Source of the DNA: PFJX01 sp964542455
GTDB lineage: Bacteria; Pseudomonadota; Gammaproteobacteria; Burkholderiales; Thiobacillaceae
Assembly (NCBI GenBank): GCA_964542455.1
Contig: CAZIUC010000001.1
Coordinates: 274,268-338,267, forward strand
Length of the DNA stretch: 64,000 nt
Reading direction: 5' to 3'
Part shown: positions 26,543 to 35,137 of the stretch, piece after piece
Position numbering within the stretch: position 1 is the first letter of the stretch
How the letters are laid out: each line of letters starts with the position of its first letter
The notes under the pieces: generated by a model
Database searches by the model: none
What the model was told of the DNA's origin: nothing
What the model saw: only the letters and a program-made list of their open reading frames with translations
Program-made: the position numbers and the translations under genes

Positions 26543-26776
26543 TTACAGCGCGCCGCTGGCGCGCAGATCGGCCAGGACGGATTCGATGCCGTTCTTGTCG
26601 ATGGTGCGCAGCGCGGCATTGGTGACACGCAGACGTACCCAGCGGTTCTCGCTCTCCACCCAGAAACGGCGGGATTGCAGATTGGGCAGGAAACGACGCT
26701 TGGTTCTGTTGTTGGCGTGGGAAACGTTGTTACCCACCATCGGCTTCTTGCCGGTCACCTGACATACACGGGCCAT
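26543..26776 (-). CDS. rpmB: 50S ribosomal protein L28
   Basis: 77 residues: MARVCQVTGKKPMVGNNVSH and the basic NNRTKRRFLPNLQ stretch are characteristic of L28, a large-subunit protein. First gene of the rpmB-rpmG operon, preceded by AGGG and a good sigma-70 promoter just upstream. Confidence 0.97.
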   Translation of the reverse strand: MARVCQVTGKKPMVGNNVSHANNRTKRRFLPNLQSRRFWVESENRWVRLRVTNAALRTIDKNGIESVLADLRASGAL

Positions 26777-26814
26777 GATAATTATCCCTGCTACACGAAT
26801 ACGGAAAGTCCGCC

Positions 26815-26843
26815 TTTATACGCGAAACCTTTTCCGTGGTCAA
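26815..26843 (-). promoter_or_regulatory. Sigma-70 promoter of rpmB-rpmG
   Basis: On the minus strand TTGACC (26843-26838) and TATAAA (26820-26815) are separated by exactly 17 bases, a near-consensus promoter that would start transcription about 30 bases before the rpmB start codon. Its -35 touches the last codon of radC. Confidence 0.7.
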
Positions 26844-27514
26844 AGCCAACCGCGTTCGCAGAAGGAGAAACCTTCACTGCCGGCGACGATGAAATGGTCG
26901 ATCACCTTCACATCGACCAGGCCCAGCGCGGTTTTCAACTGGTCGGTCAGCCAGCGGTCGGCTTGCGAGGGCTCGGCGACGCCGGACGGATGGTTGTGCG
27001 CCAGGATTACCCCGGCGGCGTTGTGACGCAGGGCGTGGACGAGGATTTCTCGTGGGTAAACCGAAGTTTGAGTCAGCGTGCCGCGAAACATTTCCTCGGC
27101 GGCGAGCACGCGGTTCTGCGCGTCGAGAAACACCACCATGAAGATTTCATGGTTGCGGCCGCCCAGGCGCAAACGCAGGTAATCGCGCACCGCGCGTGGC
27201 GAGTTGAGGGCGTCACCCTGTTTCAGGTCCTCGCCCAGCGCGCGGCGAGCCATTTCCAGCACCGCCTGCAGTTGCGCGTATTTGGCCGGACCCATGCCGG
27301 GGAAGGCGCTGAATTCAGTCTGGCCCGCGTTGAACAGAGGGATCAGGCCGCCGAAATGCCGCAACAGGTCGCGCGCCAGATCGACCGCGCTTTTCCCGGT
27401 CACGCCCACGCGCAGAAAGATCGCCAGCAATTCCGCGTCGGAAAGGGCCGCCGCGCCCTTCTCAAGCAGTTTTTCCCGTGGTCGTTCGCCCTCGGGCCAA
27501 TCGGTGATCGCCAT
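26840..27514 (-). CDS. radC: RadC family JAB-domain protein
   Basis: 224 residues. The ATG at 27514 is chosen over a GTG at 27520 because GGAGG lies 8 bases before the ATG and only 2 before the GTG. The N-terminal half has a helix-hairpin-helix-like FPGMGPAKYAQLQAV. The C-terminal half carries the JAB1/MPN metalloprotease-like motif LAHNHPSG followed by an Asp in ADRWLTD. The biological role of RadC is unsettled; it was named for DNA repair. It is conserved beside rpmB in many proteobacteria. Confidence 0.92.
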   Translation of the reverse strand: MAITDWPEGERPREKLLEKGAAALSDAELLAIFLRVGVTGKSAVDLARDLLRHFGGLIPLFNAGQTEFSAFPGMGPAKYAQLQAVLEMARRALGEDLKQGDALNSPRAVRDYLRLRLGGRNHEIFMVVFLDAQNRVLAAEEMFRGTLTQTSVYPREILVHALRHNAAGVILAHNHPSGVAEPSQADRWLTDQLKTALGLVDVKVIDHFIVAGSEGFSFCERGWL

Positions 27515-27538
27515 GCTCACCCCCTCCCATTTTTATAT

Positions 27539-28816
27539 TCAGAAGGAGGCATTCTCCAACAAGGTAATCCAGTGCACCACCGGCACGCCGCTGGCGGCGG
27601 CAAGATGGCTCTGGCAGCCGATGTTGGCGGTGGCGATGAGGTCGGGCCGTCCCGCCCGCAAGTGGCCGAGTTTGCGCTCGCGCAGTTGGCCGGCGAGTGC
27701 CGGCTGCAACAGGGAATAGGTGCCGGCGGAGCCGCAGCAGAGGTGCGACTCCTGTACCGGCACCAGTTCATGGCCGAGGCCGCCGAGGATGGCCTCGATC
27801 ACGCCGCGCACCTGCTGGCCGTGTTGCAGGCTGCACGGCGGGTGAAAGGCGACGCGGCGCGGCGCGCCACGGCGCAAGCGGCTCAAGTCTTCGCGCGCCA
27901 GCACTTCGGCCACATCCAGGGTGAGGCTGGAGACGCGCGCGGCTTTATCAGCATAGGCCGGGTCGTCGCGCAGATGGTGGCCGTATTCCTTGATCGTGAC
28001 GCCGCAGCCGCTGGCGGTCATGACGATGGCTTCGATACCCGTTTCGATATAGGGCCACCAGGCGTCGATATTGCGGCGCATGGCCGCTTTCGCGGCGTCC
28101 GGCGCGGCCAGGTGCTGGTCGATCGCGCCGCAACAACCGGCCTTGGGCGCGGCGATGAGCTGAATACCGAGAAAAGCGAGGACACGAGTGGCGGCGAGGT
28201 TGGTTTCCGGGGCGAGGGCGGGCTGCACGCAACCTTCCAGGACCAGCATGCGGCGGGTGGCTTTCTCCCCCCTTTCCCAAAGGGGGGCGGGGGGGATTTC
28301 CGTAACCGTTCCACTCCTGTCAGCGTCGACAAATCCCCCCCCGCCCCCCTTTGGGAAAGGGGGGAGATGTGCGCGCAAGCCTTCCGGCAACGCCCAACTC
28401 ACCCCTCTTCCCAGTTTCAGCAACGTGCCGAACAACGTCGGCGCGGCCAAAGTCCGCCGCAGCCCCATACGCAGCAGGCGTTCACCCAGTGGTCGCGGGC
28501 TCAGTTTTTCCACCACTTCGCGGCCGATGTCGATGAGGCGGCCGTATTGCACGCCGGAGGGGCAGGTGGTTTCGCAGTTGCGGCAGGTCAGGCAGCGATC
28601 CAGGTGCTCGCGCGTCACGCGGGTTACCGGCTGTCCTTCCAGCATCTGCTTCATCAGGTAGATGCGGCCGCGCGGGCCGTCGAGTTCGTCGCCGAGCAGT
28701 TGATAGGTGGGACAGGTGGCGTTGCAGAAGCCGCAATGCACGCAATTACGCAGGATGGCTTCGGCCTCCCGGCCCCGCGCGGTGTCACGAATAAAGTCGG
28801 CGAGATTGGTTTGCAT
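27539..28816 (-). CDS. glcF: Glycolate oxidase iron-sulfur subunit, with an in-frame repeat insertion
   Basis: 425 residues. Two ferredoxin-type clusters: CVHCGFCNATCP (about 25-36) and CLTCRNCETTCP (about 75-86). Two CCG domains follow, with GCCGAIDQH and LCCGSAGTY. GlcF passes electrons from the GlcD/GlcE flavoproteins to the respiratory chain. The ATG overlaps the glcE stop (TGATG). Residues about 150-186 are a foreign-looking, Gly/Pro-rich stretch encoded by a 104-bp palindromic repeat. It lies between the ferredoxin part and the first CCG domain and keeps the frame intact. Whether the enzyme remains active is unknown, but no other damage is seen. Confidence 0.92.
   Translation of the reverse strand: MQTNLADFIRDTARGREAEAILRNCVHCGFCNATCPTYQLLGDELDGPRGRIYLMKQMLEGQPVTRVTREHLDRCLTCRNCETTCPSGVQYGRLIDIGREVVEKLSPRPLGERLLRMGLRRTLAAPTLFGTLLKLGRGVSWALPEGLRAHLPPFPKGGGGGFVDADRSGTVTEIPPAPLWERGEKATRRMLVLEGCVQPALAPETNLAATRVLAFLGIQLIAAPKAGCCGAIDQHLAAPDAAKAAMRRNIDAWWPYIETGIEAIVMTASGCGVTIKEYGHHLRDDPAYADKAARVSSLTLDVAEVLAREDLSRLRRGAPRRVAFHPPCSLQHGQQVRGVIEAILGGLGHELVPVQESHLCCGSAGTYSLLQPALAGQLRERKLGHLRAGRPDLIATANIGCQSHLAAASGVPVVHWITLLENASF
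28264..28367. repeat. 104-bp palindromic element inside glcF
   Basis: Left arm 28264-28299 and right arm 28331-28367 are near-perfect inverted copies of about 36 bases, rich in C and G (CCCCCCTTTCCCAAAGGGGG core), with 31 unrelated bases between them. There is no stop codon in the glcF frame. Related copies lie in gshB and at 44951 and 63272. Confidence 0.9.
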
Positions 28817-29976
28817 CAGAGCCCCCGCAAGGAGGACGCCGGATTCGTAAGCGCTGAAGCGCAACGACTCCGCAGCCCTTGGTACAGGCGGCCGGGGTTG
28901 AACAGGCCGTGCGGGTCGAGCGCCTGTTTCACCCGTTTATGTAGCGCCATCATGGCGGGCGGCAGGGGATGGAACACCTCACCCTTGCCGTCGTGGCCAC
29001 GGAAAAGGGTGGCATGCCCGCCCAGGGCCGTGACGCGCTGGCGGAGAGCTTCGGCGGGTTCGTCGGAGACGATCCAGCGCAGCGCGCCGCCCCATTCTGT
29101 CAGGCACTCGTTCGGCAAGGCCGGCGCGGCGGCGGGCAGGGAAACGCGCCAGAGCGGTTGGCCGGTCTGGAAGAAAGCCAGGGCCTGCTCGCGCGCTTCG
29201 GCCCAGAGGGCATTGTCGCTTTCCTCGCCGCCCATGGCCGCGCGCGCGGCCTGGACGCCCTGGGCGCTGCCGGACAAACGCACATACAGGCGACCAGCCT
29301 GGTACAGCGTGGCGGACAGCGGCAGCGGCCGACGGCCCCATTCGATCTGCCGCGCGGCGGCCGATGTTGCAACCGATGTGGCATCCAGCTCGAACACCAG
29401 GGTGCGTTCCTCGGCCGGGCGCGGCAGGACTTTGACCGAGACTTCCAGCAACACGCCCAGCGTCCCCAGCGCGCCCACCATCAGGCGCGAGAGGTCGTAG
29501 CCGGCGACGTTCTTCATCACCTGGCCGCCCAGGCGCAGCACTTCGCCACGGCCGTTGAGCAACTTCACGCCGAGCACGGCGTCACGGACGGAACCACCCC
29601 AGGGGCGGCGCGGGCCGGAAAGGCCGGCGGCGACCATGCCGCCCAGCGTCGCGTCCGGCGAGAAGTGCGGTGGCTCGAACGGGAGCATCTGGTTGTTCGC
29701 CGCCAGTAACGCCTCGATCTCGGAAAGCTTCGTGCCGGCGCGGGCGGTGAGGACCAGTTCCGAGGGTTCGTAGCGGATGTCGCCGGAATGCGCGGAGACA
29801 TCCAATGGCTCGCCTTGGCGGACACGGCCGTAAAAGGTCTTGCTGCCGCCGGCCTGGATGCACAGCGGGGTGCGGGAGGCGTGTGCCTGGCGAACCTGTT
29901 CCACCAGAGCGGTCTCTGTCGTGTCGGAAAAGACGCAGGCAGGGATGCCTGCGCTACAGGGTGGCATCTCGTACAT
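28816..29976 (-). CDS. glcE: Glycolate oxidase FAD-binding subunit
   Basis: 386 residues with an FAD-binding type 4 domain: IQAGGSKTFYGR near the N-terminus, then PHFSPDATLGGMVAAGLSGP and GGQVMKNVAGYDLSRL, as in GlcE. Starts overlap the glcD stop (TGATG) and its own stop overlaps the glcF start in the same way, so the three subunits are coupled. Residues 6-16 (PCSAGIPACVF) are encoded by a copy of the TAGCG palindromic repeat and are not part of the family core. An ATG at 29967 is a possible alternative start. Confidence 0.9.
   Translation of the reverse strand: MYEMPPCSAGIPACVFSDTTETALVEQVRQAHASRTPLCIQAGGSKTFYGRVRQGEPLDVSAHSGDIRYEPSELVLTARAGTKLSEIEALLAANNQMLPFEPPHFSPDATLGGMVAAGLSGPRRPWGGSVRDAVLGVKLLNGRGEVLRLGGQVMKNVAGYDLSRLMVGALGTLGVLLEVSVKVLPRPAEERTLVFELDATSVATSAAARQIEWGRRPLPLSATLYQAGRLYVRLSGSAQGVQAARAAMGGEESDNALWAEAREQALAFFQTGQPLWRVSLPAAAPALPNECLTEWGGALRWIVSDEPAEALRQRVTALGGHATLFRGHDGKGEVFHPLPPAMMALHKRVKQALDPHGLFNPGRLYQGLRSRCASALTNPASSLRGL
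29928..29958 (-). repeat. TAGCG-type palindromic repeat at the 5' end of glcE
   Basis: Read on the minus strand it begins TGTAGCGCAGGC, has a CAGGCATCCCTGCCTG palindrome and ends CGTCTTTT. This is the same layout as the TGTAGCGCCGGC...CGTCTTT arms at 48881 and 50239, with a different stem sequence. It is translated as residues 6-16 of GlcE. Confidence 0.75.
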
Positions 29977-31427
29977 CAAAACCTCGGCAATTCCGGGAAC
30001 GGCAGCGCGCCGCCTTGCACGTGCATGCGTCCCATCTCGGCGCAACGGTGCAGGGTGGGCACGGCCTTGCCGGGGTTGAGCAGGCCGGCCGGGTCGAAGG
30101 CGGCCTTGATGGCGTGGAACTGGGTGAGTTCCTCGGCGCTGAACTGGCTGCACGCGGCATCGAGTTTTTCCACGCCGATGCCATGTTCTCCGGTGACCGT
30201 GCCGCCGACTTCCACGCACAGCCTGAGGATGTCGCTACCGAAATCCTCGGCTTTCCTCATTTCGCCGGGTTGGTTGGCGTCGAACAGGATGAGCGGGTGC
30301 AGGTTGCCGTCGCCGGCGTGGAACACGTTGGCCACGCGCAGGCCATATTGCTCGGACAACTCACCGATGCGCTTCAGCACCCGCGCGAGGTGTTGGCGCG
30401 GGATGGTGCCGTCCATGCAGTAGTAATCCGGGCTGATGCGGCCCACCGCCGGGAAGGCGCCCTTGCGGCCGGCCCAGAATTTCATGCGCTGGGCTTCGTC
30501 CTGGGCGGTGCGCACTTCGGTCGCGCCGGCGGCGAACAACACGTCGCGCACGGCCATGATCTGTTCCGAGACCTCGGCGTTGGCGCCGTCCAGTTCGCAC
30601 AGCAGTATGGCGGCGGCGTCCACCGGATAACCGGCGTGGACGAAGTCCTCGGCGGCGCGGATCGACAGGTTGTCCATCATCTCCAGGCCGGCGGGCAGGA
30701 TGCCGGCGCCGATGATGGCGGCCACCGCCGCGCCCGCCGTCTCCACCGAGGCGAATGCCGCCAGTACCACCTGGGCGCGTTCCGGTTTCACCAGCAGTTT
30801 CACGGTGACTTCCACCACCACGCCGAGCAGGCCTTCGGAGCCGGTCATGAGGGCCAGCAGGTCGTAGCCGGGTGAGTCCAGCGCGCTTGAGCCGATTTCC
30901 AGCAACTCGCCGTCCATGGTCAGCACCTTGAGCGCCAGCACGTTGTGGACGGTCAGCCCGTATTTCAGGCAATGCACGCCGCCCGAGTTTTCCGCCACAT
31001 TGCCGCCGATGGAACAGGCGATCTGCGAGGAAGGATCGGGCGCGTAATAGAGACCGTATTGGGCCACGGCCTCGGAAATGGCCAGGTTGCGCACGCCCGG
31101 CTGCACTCGCGCCAGGCGGTTGTCGGGGTCGATTTCCAGGATGCGGTTGAAGCGCGCCAGCGACAGCACCACGCCATTGGCCAGTGGCAGGGCGCCGCCG
31201 GACAACCCCGTGCCGGCGCCGCGCGCCACCACCGGAACTTGATGCTCGCCGCAAACCCGCAACACCGATTGCGCCTGCTCCAGCGTCTCCGGCAGGCACA
31301 CCGCCAACGGTACTTGCCGGTAGGCGGAAAGGCCGTCGCACTCATAGGGGCGCAGAGCTTCGGCCTCGATCAGCAGCGACTGGGGCGGCAGGGCGGCGCG
31401 CAGGGCGGCGAGGAAGGCGGGGTTCAT
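29976..31427 (-). CDS. glcD: Glycolate/2-hydroxyacid oxidase FAD subunit
   Basis: 483 residues. The FAD-binding 4 domain holds VVARGAGTGLSGGALP and PSSQIACSIGGNVAENSGG. The C-terminal FAD-oxidase domain has NVFHAGDGNLHPLILFD and GTVTGEHGIGVEKL, all canonical for GlcD. With GlcE and GlcF it oxidises glycolate (or D-lactate) to the keto acid and feeds the quinone pool. It lies 8 bases after the acid-sugar kinase gene on the same strand, placing glcDEF in that gene's transcript. Confidence 0.93.
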   Translation of the reverse strand: MNPAFLAALRAALPPQSLLIEAEALRPYECDGLSAYRQVPLAVCLPETLEQAQSVLRVCGEHQVPVVARGAGTGLSGGALPLANGVVLSLARFNRILEIDPDNRLARVQPGVRNLAISEAVAQYGLYYAPDPSSQIACSIGGNVAENSGGVHCLKYGLTVHNVLALKVLTMDGELLEIGSSALDSPGYDLLALMTGSEGLLGVVVEVTVKLLVKPERAQVVLAAFASVETAGAAVAAIIGAGILPAGLEMMDNLSIRAAEDFVHAGYPVDAAAILLCELDGANAEVSEQIMAVRDVLFAAGATEVRTAQDEAQRMKFWAGRKGAFPAVGRISPDYYCMDGTIPRQHLARVLKRIGELSEQYGLRVANVFHAGDGNLHPLILFDANQPGEMRKAEDFGSDILRLCVEVGGTVTGEHGIGVEKLDAACSQFSAEELTQFHAIKAAFDPAGLLNPGKAVPTLHRCAEMGRMHVQGGALPFPELPRF

Positions 31428-31435
31428 GTTGCCGA

Positions 31436-32749
31436 TTATGCCGAAAGCCTGCGAACCGCCGTCGCCAGGGCTTCATCGTCGCCGACGTTGCCGGGGAAGA
31501 TCACCACCGGCAGGTCGGGAAAGCGCGGGTGGTCGGCGGGGCAGCGCACCACCGAGCAGCCGGGCAGGATTTGCCCGAGCACGGTGGCGGCCCTCAATGC
31601 GAGGCCGTCGGACAGCACGTCGTTGGAGGTGATGCCGCCCTTGCTGATGAGAAATCCCAGCGTCGTCGGCAGGCCGCGCACCACGTCCATGAGGAAGGCG
31701 GAGACCGCCTCGCCGAAGGCCAGGCGCGCGGCCTGGTCGGGGAATTGGCGCTCGCCCCGGCTGGTGTAGATCACCGAAGTCGCGCCCGCCGCGTGCGCCA
31801 GGGCCGCCTGATCCAGGACACTGTGCAGTAACTCGGCGCGTTCGCCCGCGATGCGGTCCACCTCGACCTCGATGGCGAGCACGCCGGGTTCCAGCAGCAA
31901 CCTTTCCAGTTGCGCCGTGGTTTTCTTGACGTGCGAGCCGACGACCACCGCGCCGGCGCATTTGCCAACCCCGTTGTTTCGCACATAAGCGTGCATCGCC
32001 TCGGCGGCCACCGGCTGCGGCGGCAGTTTCGCCAGGGCGGTCAACAGGCTGGCGGCGGAGCGGAACAGGAAGCGCTTGCCTTGGGCCGCCGCCGCTTGTA
32101 GTTGCGCGGCGAAATGGTTGAGGTCGGCCTGAGTTTCGGCATCGACCACGCAACAACGGTTGCCGGAGAGCGCCATGAGGCGGGAAGAAACATCGCCGCG
32201 CACGTCGTCGAGCAGGAAACGCTCGACCTCGCCCGCCTTGATGCGGCCGGCGGTTTTTTCTTCCACGTAATCGGGCAGATAGCTGTGGCGGTAGCCGAAC
32301 ACGGAATCGCGCGCGAATTCGGTCTCATGAACAGGGGTCGGCGTGCCGTTCACCACCAGGTAGTGGATGCTGTCGCGGGTGATGCGGCCGCCCTCGAAGA
32401 AGGCGGGGGTAAGGAAGTGGGCATCAAACGGGCCGAGTTCCTCCGCCATCACATCGGTTTCCACCGGGTAATGCCCGCGCAGGGTGGAGTCGGAGCGGCT
32501 GACGAAGATCGGGTTGAGGTCGATGCCGTCGAGCGCCAGCTTCAGGTTATGGCAGACCTCGCGCGTCACGGCGGCGGCGCGCGCCGCGTCCATGCCCCGC
32601 GTGTTGGTCAGGACGAAAAACAACGGCGCGGCGTCGAGCAGGGCTTCCCGCAAGGTCGGCACATCCCATCTCGTCAGCAGCTTGCAGGAATGCACCGTCT
32701 GCGAGCCGGTGGGGTCGTCGTCGAGAACGATGATTTTGGTGGAGGTCAT
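31436..32749 (-). CDS. Four-carbon acid sugar kinase family protein (DUF1537)
   Basis: 437 residues. IIVLDDDPTGSQTVH at the start, SRSDSTLRGHYPVE, and the C-terminal LISKGGITSNDVLSDGL and VIFPGNVGDD nucleotide-binding motifs place it in the OtnK/DtnK-type kinases, which phosphorylate four-carbon acid sugars such as erythronate, threonate or their 3-oxo forms. The usual partners (OtnC-type decarboxylase, OtnI isomerase, LtnD-type dehydrogenase) are absent here. Instead it lies between a phosphoketolase-like enzyme and glcDEF. The substrate is therefore open. Confidence 0.82.
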   Translation of the reverse strand: MTSTKIIVLDDDPTGSQTVHSCKLLTRWDVPTLREALLDAAPLFFVLTNTRGMDAARAAAVTREVCHNLKLALDGIDLNPIFVSRSDSTLRGHYPVETDVMAEELGPFDAHFLTPAFFEGGRITRDSIHYLVVNGTPTPVHETEFARDSVFGYRHSYLPDYVEEKTAGRIKAGEVERFLLDDVRGDVSSRLMALSGNRCCVVDAETQADLNHFAAQLQAAAAQGKRFLFRSAASLLTALAKLPPQPVAAEAMHAYVRNNGVGKCAGAVVVGSHVKKTTAQLERLLLEPGVLAIEVEVDRIAGERAELLHSVLDQAALAHAAGATSVIYTSRGERQFPDQAARLAFGEAVSAFLMDVVRGLPTTLGFLISKGGITSNDVLSDGLALRAATVLGQILPGCSVVRCPADHPRFPDLPVVIFPGNVGDDEALATAVRRLSA

Positions 32750-32762
32750 GTCTGTTCCTTGC

Positions 32763-32828
32763 CGTCACCCCGGCGAAGGCCGGGGTCCAGTGAAGTGATA
32801 CCTGGATTCCGGTGTGCGCCGGAATGAC
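32763..32828. repeat. Two-hairpin intergenic repeat (GTCACCCCGGC type)
   Basis: 66 bases with two imperfect palindromes, CCCCGGC..GGCCGGGG and ATTCCGG..GCCGGAAT, starting CGTCACC and ending GGAATGAC. The layout is of a kind widespread in proteobacterial genomes. It lies in the 83-base gap between the phosphoketolase-like gene and the kinase gene and could act as a transcript-stabilising or attenuating hairpin. A related fragment is inside gshA. Confidence 0.8.
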
Positions 32829-32832
32829 AGGC

Positions 32833-35046
32833 TTACCCCAGCAAAGCCGTTGCCCGCGCCGCCATCGCTTCCCCGGTCAGGCCGTTGAAGGCCATGATTT
32901 CACCGGGGCTGGCGGTGGTTTCGCCGCGTTTCCAGGCCATCACGTCACGTTTGCCGGCGCGGGTGCGCAGCATGACCGGCTCCAGCGGGCCGGAGGGGCC
33001 GCCGGAGACACCGATCAGGACATCGCCGTCGAACAGGGCGTTGAAATGGTCGTCGTCCATGAAGGCGTTGTCCGGCTCGGAAACCGTGTCCCAGGCCACG
33101 TCGGTCGGCCGGTACAGGCGGCGCGGGTTGGCGGCGCTGACGATGCGGACCTTGTGGCCGGCGGCTTCCAGTTTGTCCTTCGCTTCGAACACCGGCAGCA
33201 GGACCATGTCGCCGGTCACCGCGAACACCACGGTCTTGCCACCCGTAGAGCTTTCATGCAGCGTCACCGCGCCGCGCTCGATGCCTTCCCGCGCCTGGTC
33301 CAGCGTGGTGTAAACCGGCAGCGGCGACTTCGAGGCGATGATGGCGATGCCCTTGTTGTAGGTGCCCAGCGCCCAGTCGTAGGCGACCTGGATCTGGTTG
33401 GCGTCGCACGGGAACAGCGGGTAGACATTGCCGTTGCGCATCTGCGCGGCGAAGTAGTTCTCGATCTCCGGACGCTGGTGAGTCCAGCCGTTGCGGCCCT
33501 GCTCCAGCGCGCCGGCGGTGAACATGCAGATGTAGGAAGGGGTCTTGCGACGCAACTCGGCCATCGCCTGCGCCACGGTCTGCACGATGGGCCAGCCGTT
33601 GATGGCGAAGCTCTCGTAGGACAGCCAGATCGAGCGCGAGCCGAACAGCGCCAGGGCGGCGGTGAGGCCGGCGCAGGCGTCTTCGTTCAGGGGCTCGTAC
33701 ACCTGGCCGTTGGGGCCCTGGTGATAGAGGCCGTCTTCCACCGGGTGGCGAATCTTGAGCGCGACGTTGATGTTCGCCATCGCGCTGGCTTCGTTGCCGT
33801 CGGCGTTGCTGACCACGAAACGCGGATCGGCCTGGCCCACAGCGGCTACCAGCGCGCCGAAGGCGGTGGCGGGCACCTGCTTCTCGCCGGGCTGGAAAGC
33901 CTGGATCGGCAGTTTCGGCAGCGGCGCGATGTCCAGCACATGCTCGGTCACGGCCGTTTTTGCGGCGGGGCCGCCACCGGCGCGGCTGAAGTTGTCACGC
34001 ACGATTTGCCAGGCTTCCGGAGACAGCGCGCGGCGTTGCAGGCCGCTGACGATGTGTTCGGCGTCCAGGGTGTCGGCCGGGTAAAGGTTGTGCGCCTTGG
34101 CGCCCAGCTTGTGCACGCCGGCACCTTTCAACTGCTTGAGGATCATCACCGTGCGGCGGCCACCCAAGGCACTTTTCGCGGCGCTGTCGGCGGCGGCGAG
34201 CACGGCGGCGGCGAAGGCCTGGCGGCGGTCGAAGGAAAACTGGCTGCTGTCCACATAGGCGCCGGACTGGTCCTTGTCATCGAAGTTCTTGGCGTCGACC
34301 AGGAACACGTTTTCGAAGCCGTGCCCCTTCCAGTAAGCCGTCATTTCGGCATTGCTCCAGGTGGTGCACATGGAGTGGTGTTCCTGGCTGTAACCGTTCC
34401 AGATCAGTACCGGCAGGTAATTGGTCACCTCGGGGTAAGCGGTGTTGAAGTGCATCATGGAATTCAGCACATAGGGCTCGCCCATGCCGCCGTCGCCGAT
34501 GGTCACCGGGAACAGGGTGCCGGGATGCAGCAGGGCGCCGGCCATGGCGAAATGCTGGCCCTGGCCAAGCGGGCCGGCGGGAGCGAGCAGGCCGGGGATG
34601 GCGCCGGAGAGGTGGCCGAGCAGGCCGTGCTTCTCGCGGAAGCGGTTGCGCATCTCTTGCACCGTGCGGATGCCCATTTCTTCCAGGGAACGGTCCAGGA
34701 ACATGGCGGAATAGAAACCGGGGGCGTGGTGGCCCACTTCGGTGACGATGTTGGTGTGGCCCAGCATCACCAGCGCGGCATACGCCTCGGCGCTGGAAGC
34801 GAAGCCGCCGGGGTGGCCGGAAGCCTTGGCGGCGCAGATTTGCAGGGTCAGATAACGCAGCGCGTCGGCGGCCAGCAGGGTCTGGTAGGCGGCGCTGGCC
34901 GAGTTGGCGCCGCTGATGGCCTTGCCGCCCTCGGCGATGGCCGGCGTCGCGGCATGTTCGGCAAAACCCGGCCAGGACGGCGCGTAATACTGGATACCCG
35001 CGCAGAAGTCGGGGGCGAGCGAGGCGGGAAGAGTGGTGGCGTTCAT
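32833..35046 (-). CDS. Phosphoketolase/transketolase-like ThDP-dependent enzyme
   Basis: 737 residues. GHPGGFASSAEA and GHLSGAIPGLL resemble the substrate and cofactor entrances of transketolases. TIGDGGMGEPYVLN followed by LPVLIWNGYSQEH matches the ThDP-binding GDG motif and the NGY loop of phosphoketolases. GQVYEPLNEDACAG and WLSYESFAINGW match their pyrimidine-domain motifs. The length is shorter than a classical phosphoketolase. Some databases name similar proteins xylulose-5-phosphate 3-epimerase, without evidence I can assess. It heads a leftward operon with the acid-sugar kinase and glcDEF, and is divergent to an IclR regulator. Confidence 0.7.
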   Translation of the reverse strand: MNATTLPASLAPDFCAGIQYYAPSWPGFAEHAATPAIAEGGKAISGANSASAAYQTLLAADALRYLTLQICAAKASGHPGGFASSAEAYAALVMLGHTNIVTEVGHHAPGFYSAMFLDRSLEEMGIRTVQEMRNRFREKHGLLGHLSGAIPGLLAPAGPLGQGQHFAMAGALLHPGTLFPVTIGDGGMGEPYVLNSMMHFNTAYPEVTNYLPVLIWNGYSQEHHSMCTTWSNAEMTAYWKGHGFENVFLVDAKNFDDKDQSGAYVDSSQFSFDRRQAFAAAVLAAADSAAKSALGGRRTVMILKQLKGAGVHKLGAKAHNLYPADTLDAEHIVSGLQRRALSPEAWQIVRDNFSRAGGGPAAKTAVTEHVLDIAPLPKLPIQAFQPGEKQVPATAFGALVAAVGQADPRFVVSNADGNEASAMANINVALKIRHPVEDGLYHQGPNGQVYEPLNEDACAGLTAALALFGSRSIWLSYESFAINGWPIVQTVAQAMAELRRKTPSYICMFTAGALEQGRNGWTHQRPEIENYFAAQMRNGNVYPLFPCDANQIQVAYDWALGTYNKGIAIIASKSPLPVYTTLDQAREGIERGAVTLHESSTGGKTVVFAVTGDMVLLPVFEAKDKLEAAGHKVRIVSAANPRRLYRPTDVAWDTVSEPDNAFMDDDHFNALFDGDVLIGVSGGPSGPLEPVMLRTRAGKRDVMAWKRGETTASPGEIMAFNGLTGEAMAARATALLG

Positions 35047-35081
35047 GGAGGGCTCCAGGGAATTCGATGGCGATGGAAAAT

Positions 35082-35110
35082 ACTTTACCTAAACATTCAA
35101 CTTTTCACAA
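35082..35110 (-). promoter_or_regulatory. Candidate promoter of the phosphoketolase-kinase-glcDEF operon
   Basis: On the minus strand TTGTGA (35110-35105) and TAAAGT (35087-35082) lie 17 bases apart. The -35 overlaps the distal TTTCACA half-site of the presumed IclR operator, so binding there would compete with RNA polymerase. Confidence 0.45.
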
Positions 35111-35136
35111 TGCAGATTACATTTCATAATGTGAAA
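35103..35136. promoter_or_regulatory. Likely IclR operator
   Basis: TTTCATAATGTGAAA (35122-35136) is a palindrome with 5-base arms and ends one base before the iclR ATG. TTTCACA (35103-35109) and TGTGAAA (35130-35136) form a wider 7-base inverted repeat. The sites cover the regulator's translation start and the -35 of the divergent operon, suggesting autoregulation and control of both directions. Confidence 0.6.
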
Positions 35137-35137
35137 C

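Noticed and set aside
28969..29709. Long rightward frame opposite glcE
   Set aside because: Antisense shadow of a GC-rich gene with a clear family on the other strand; no start signal.
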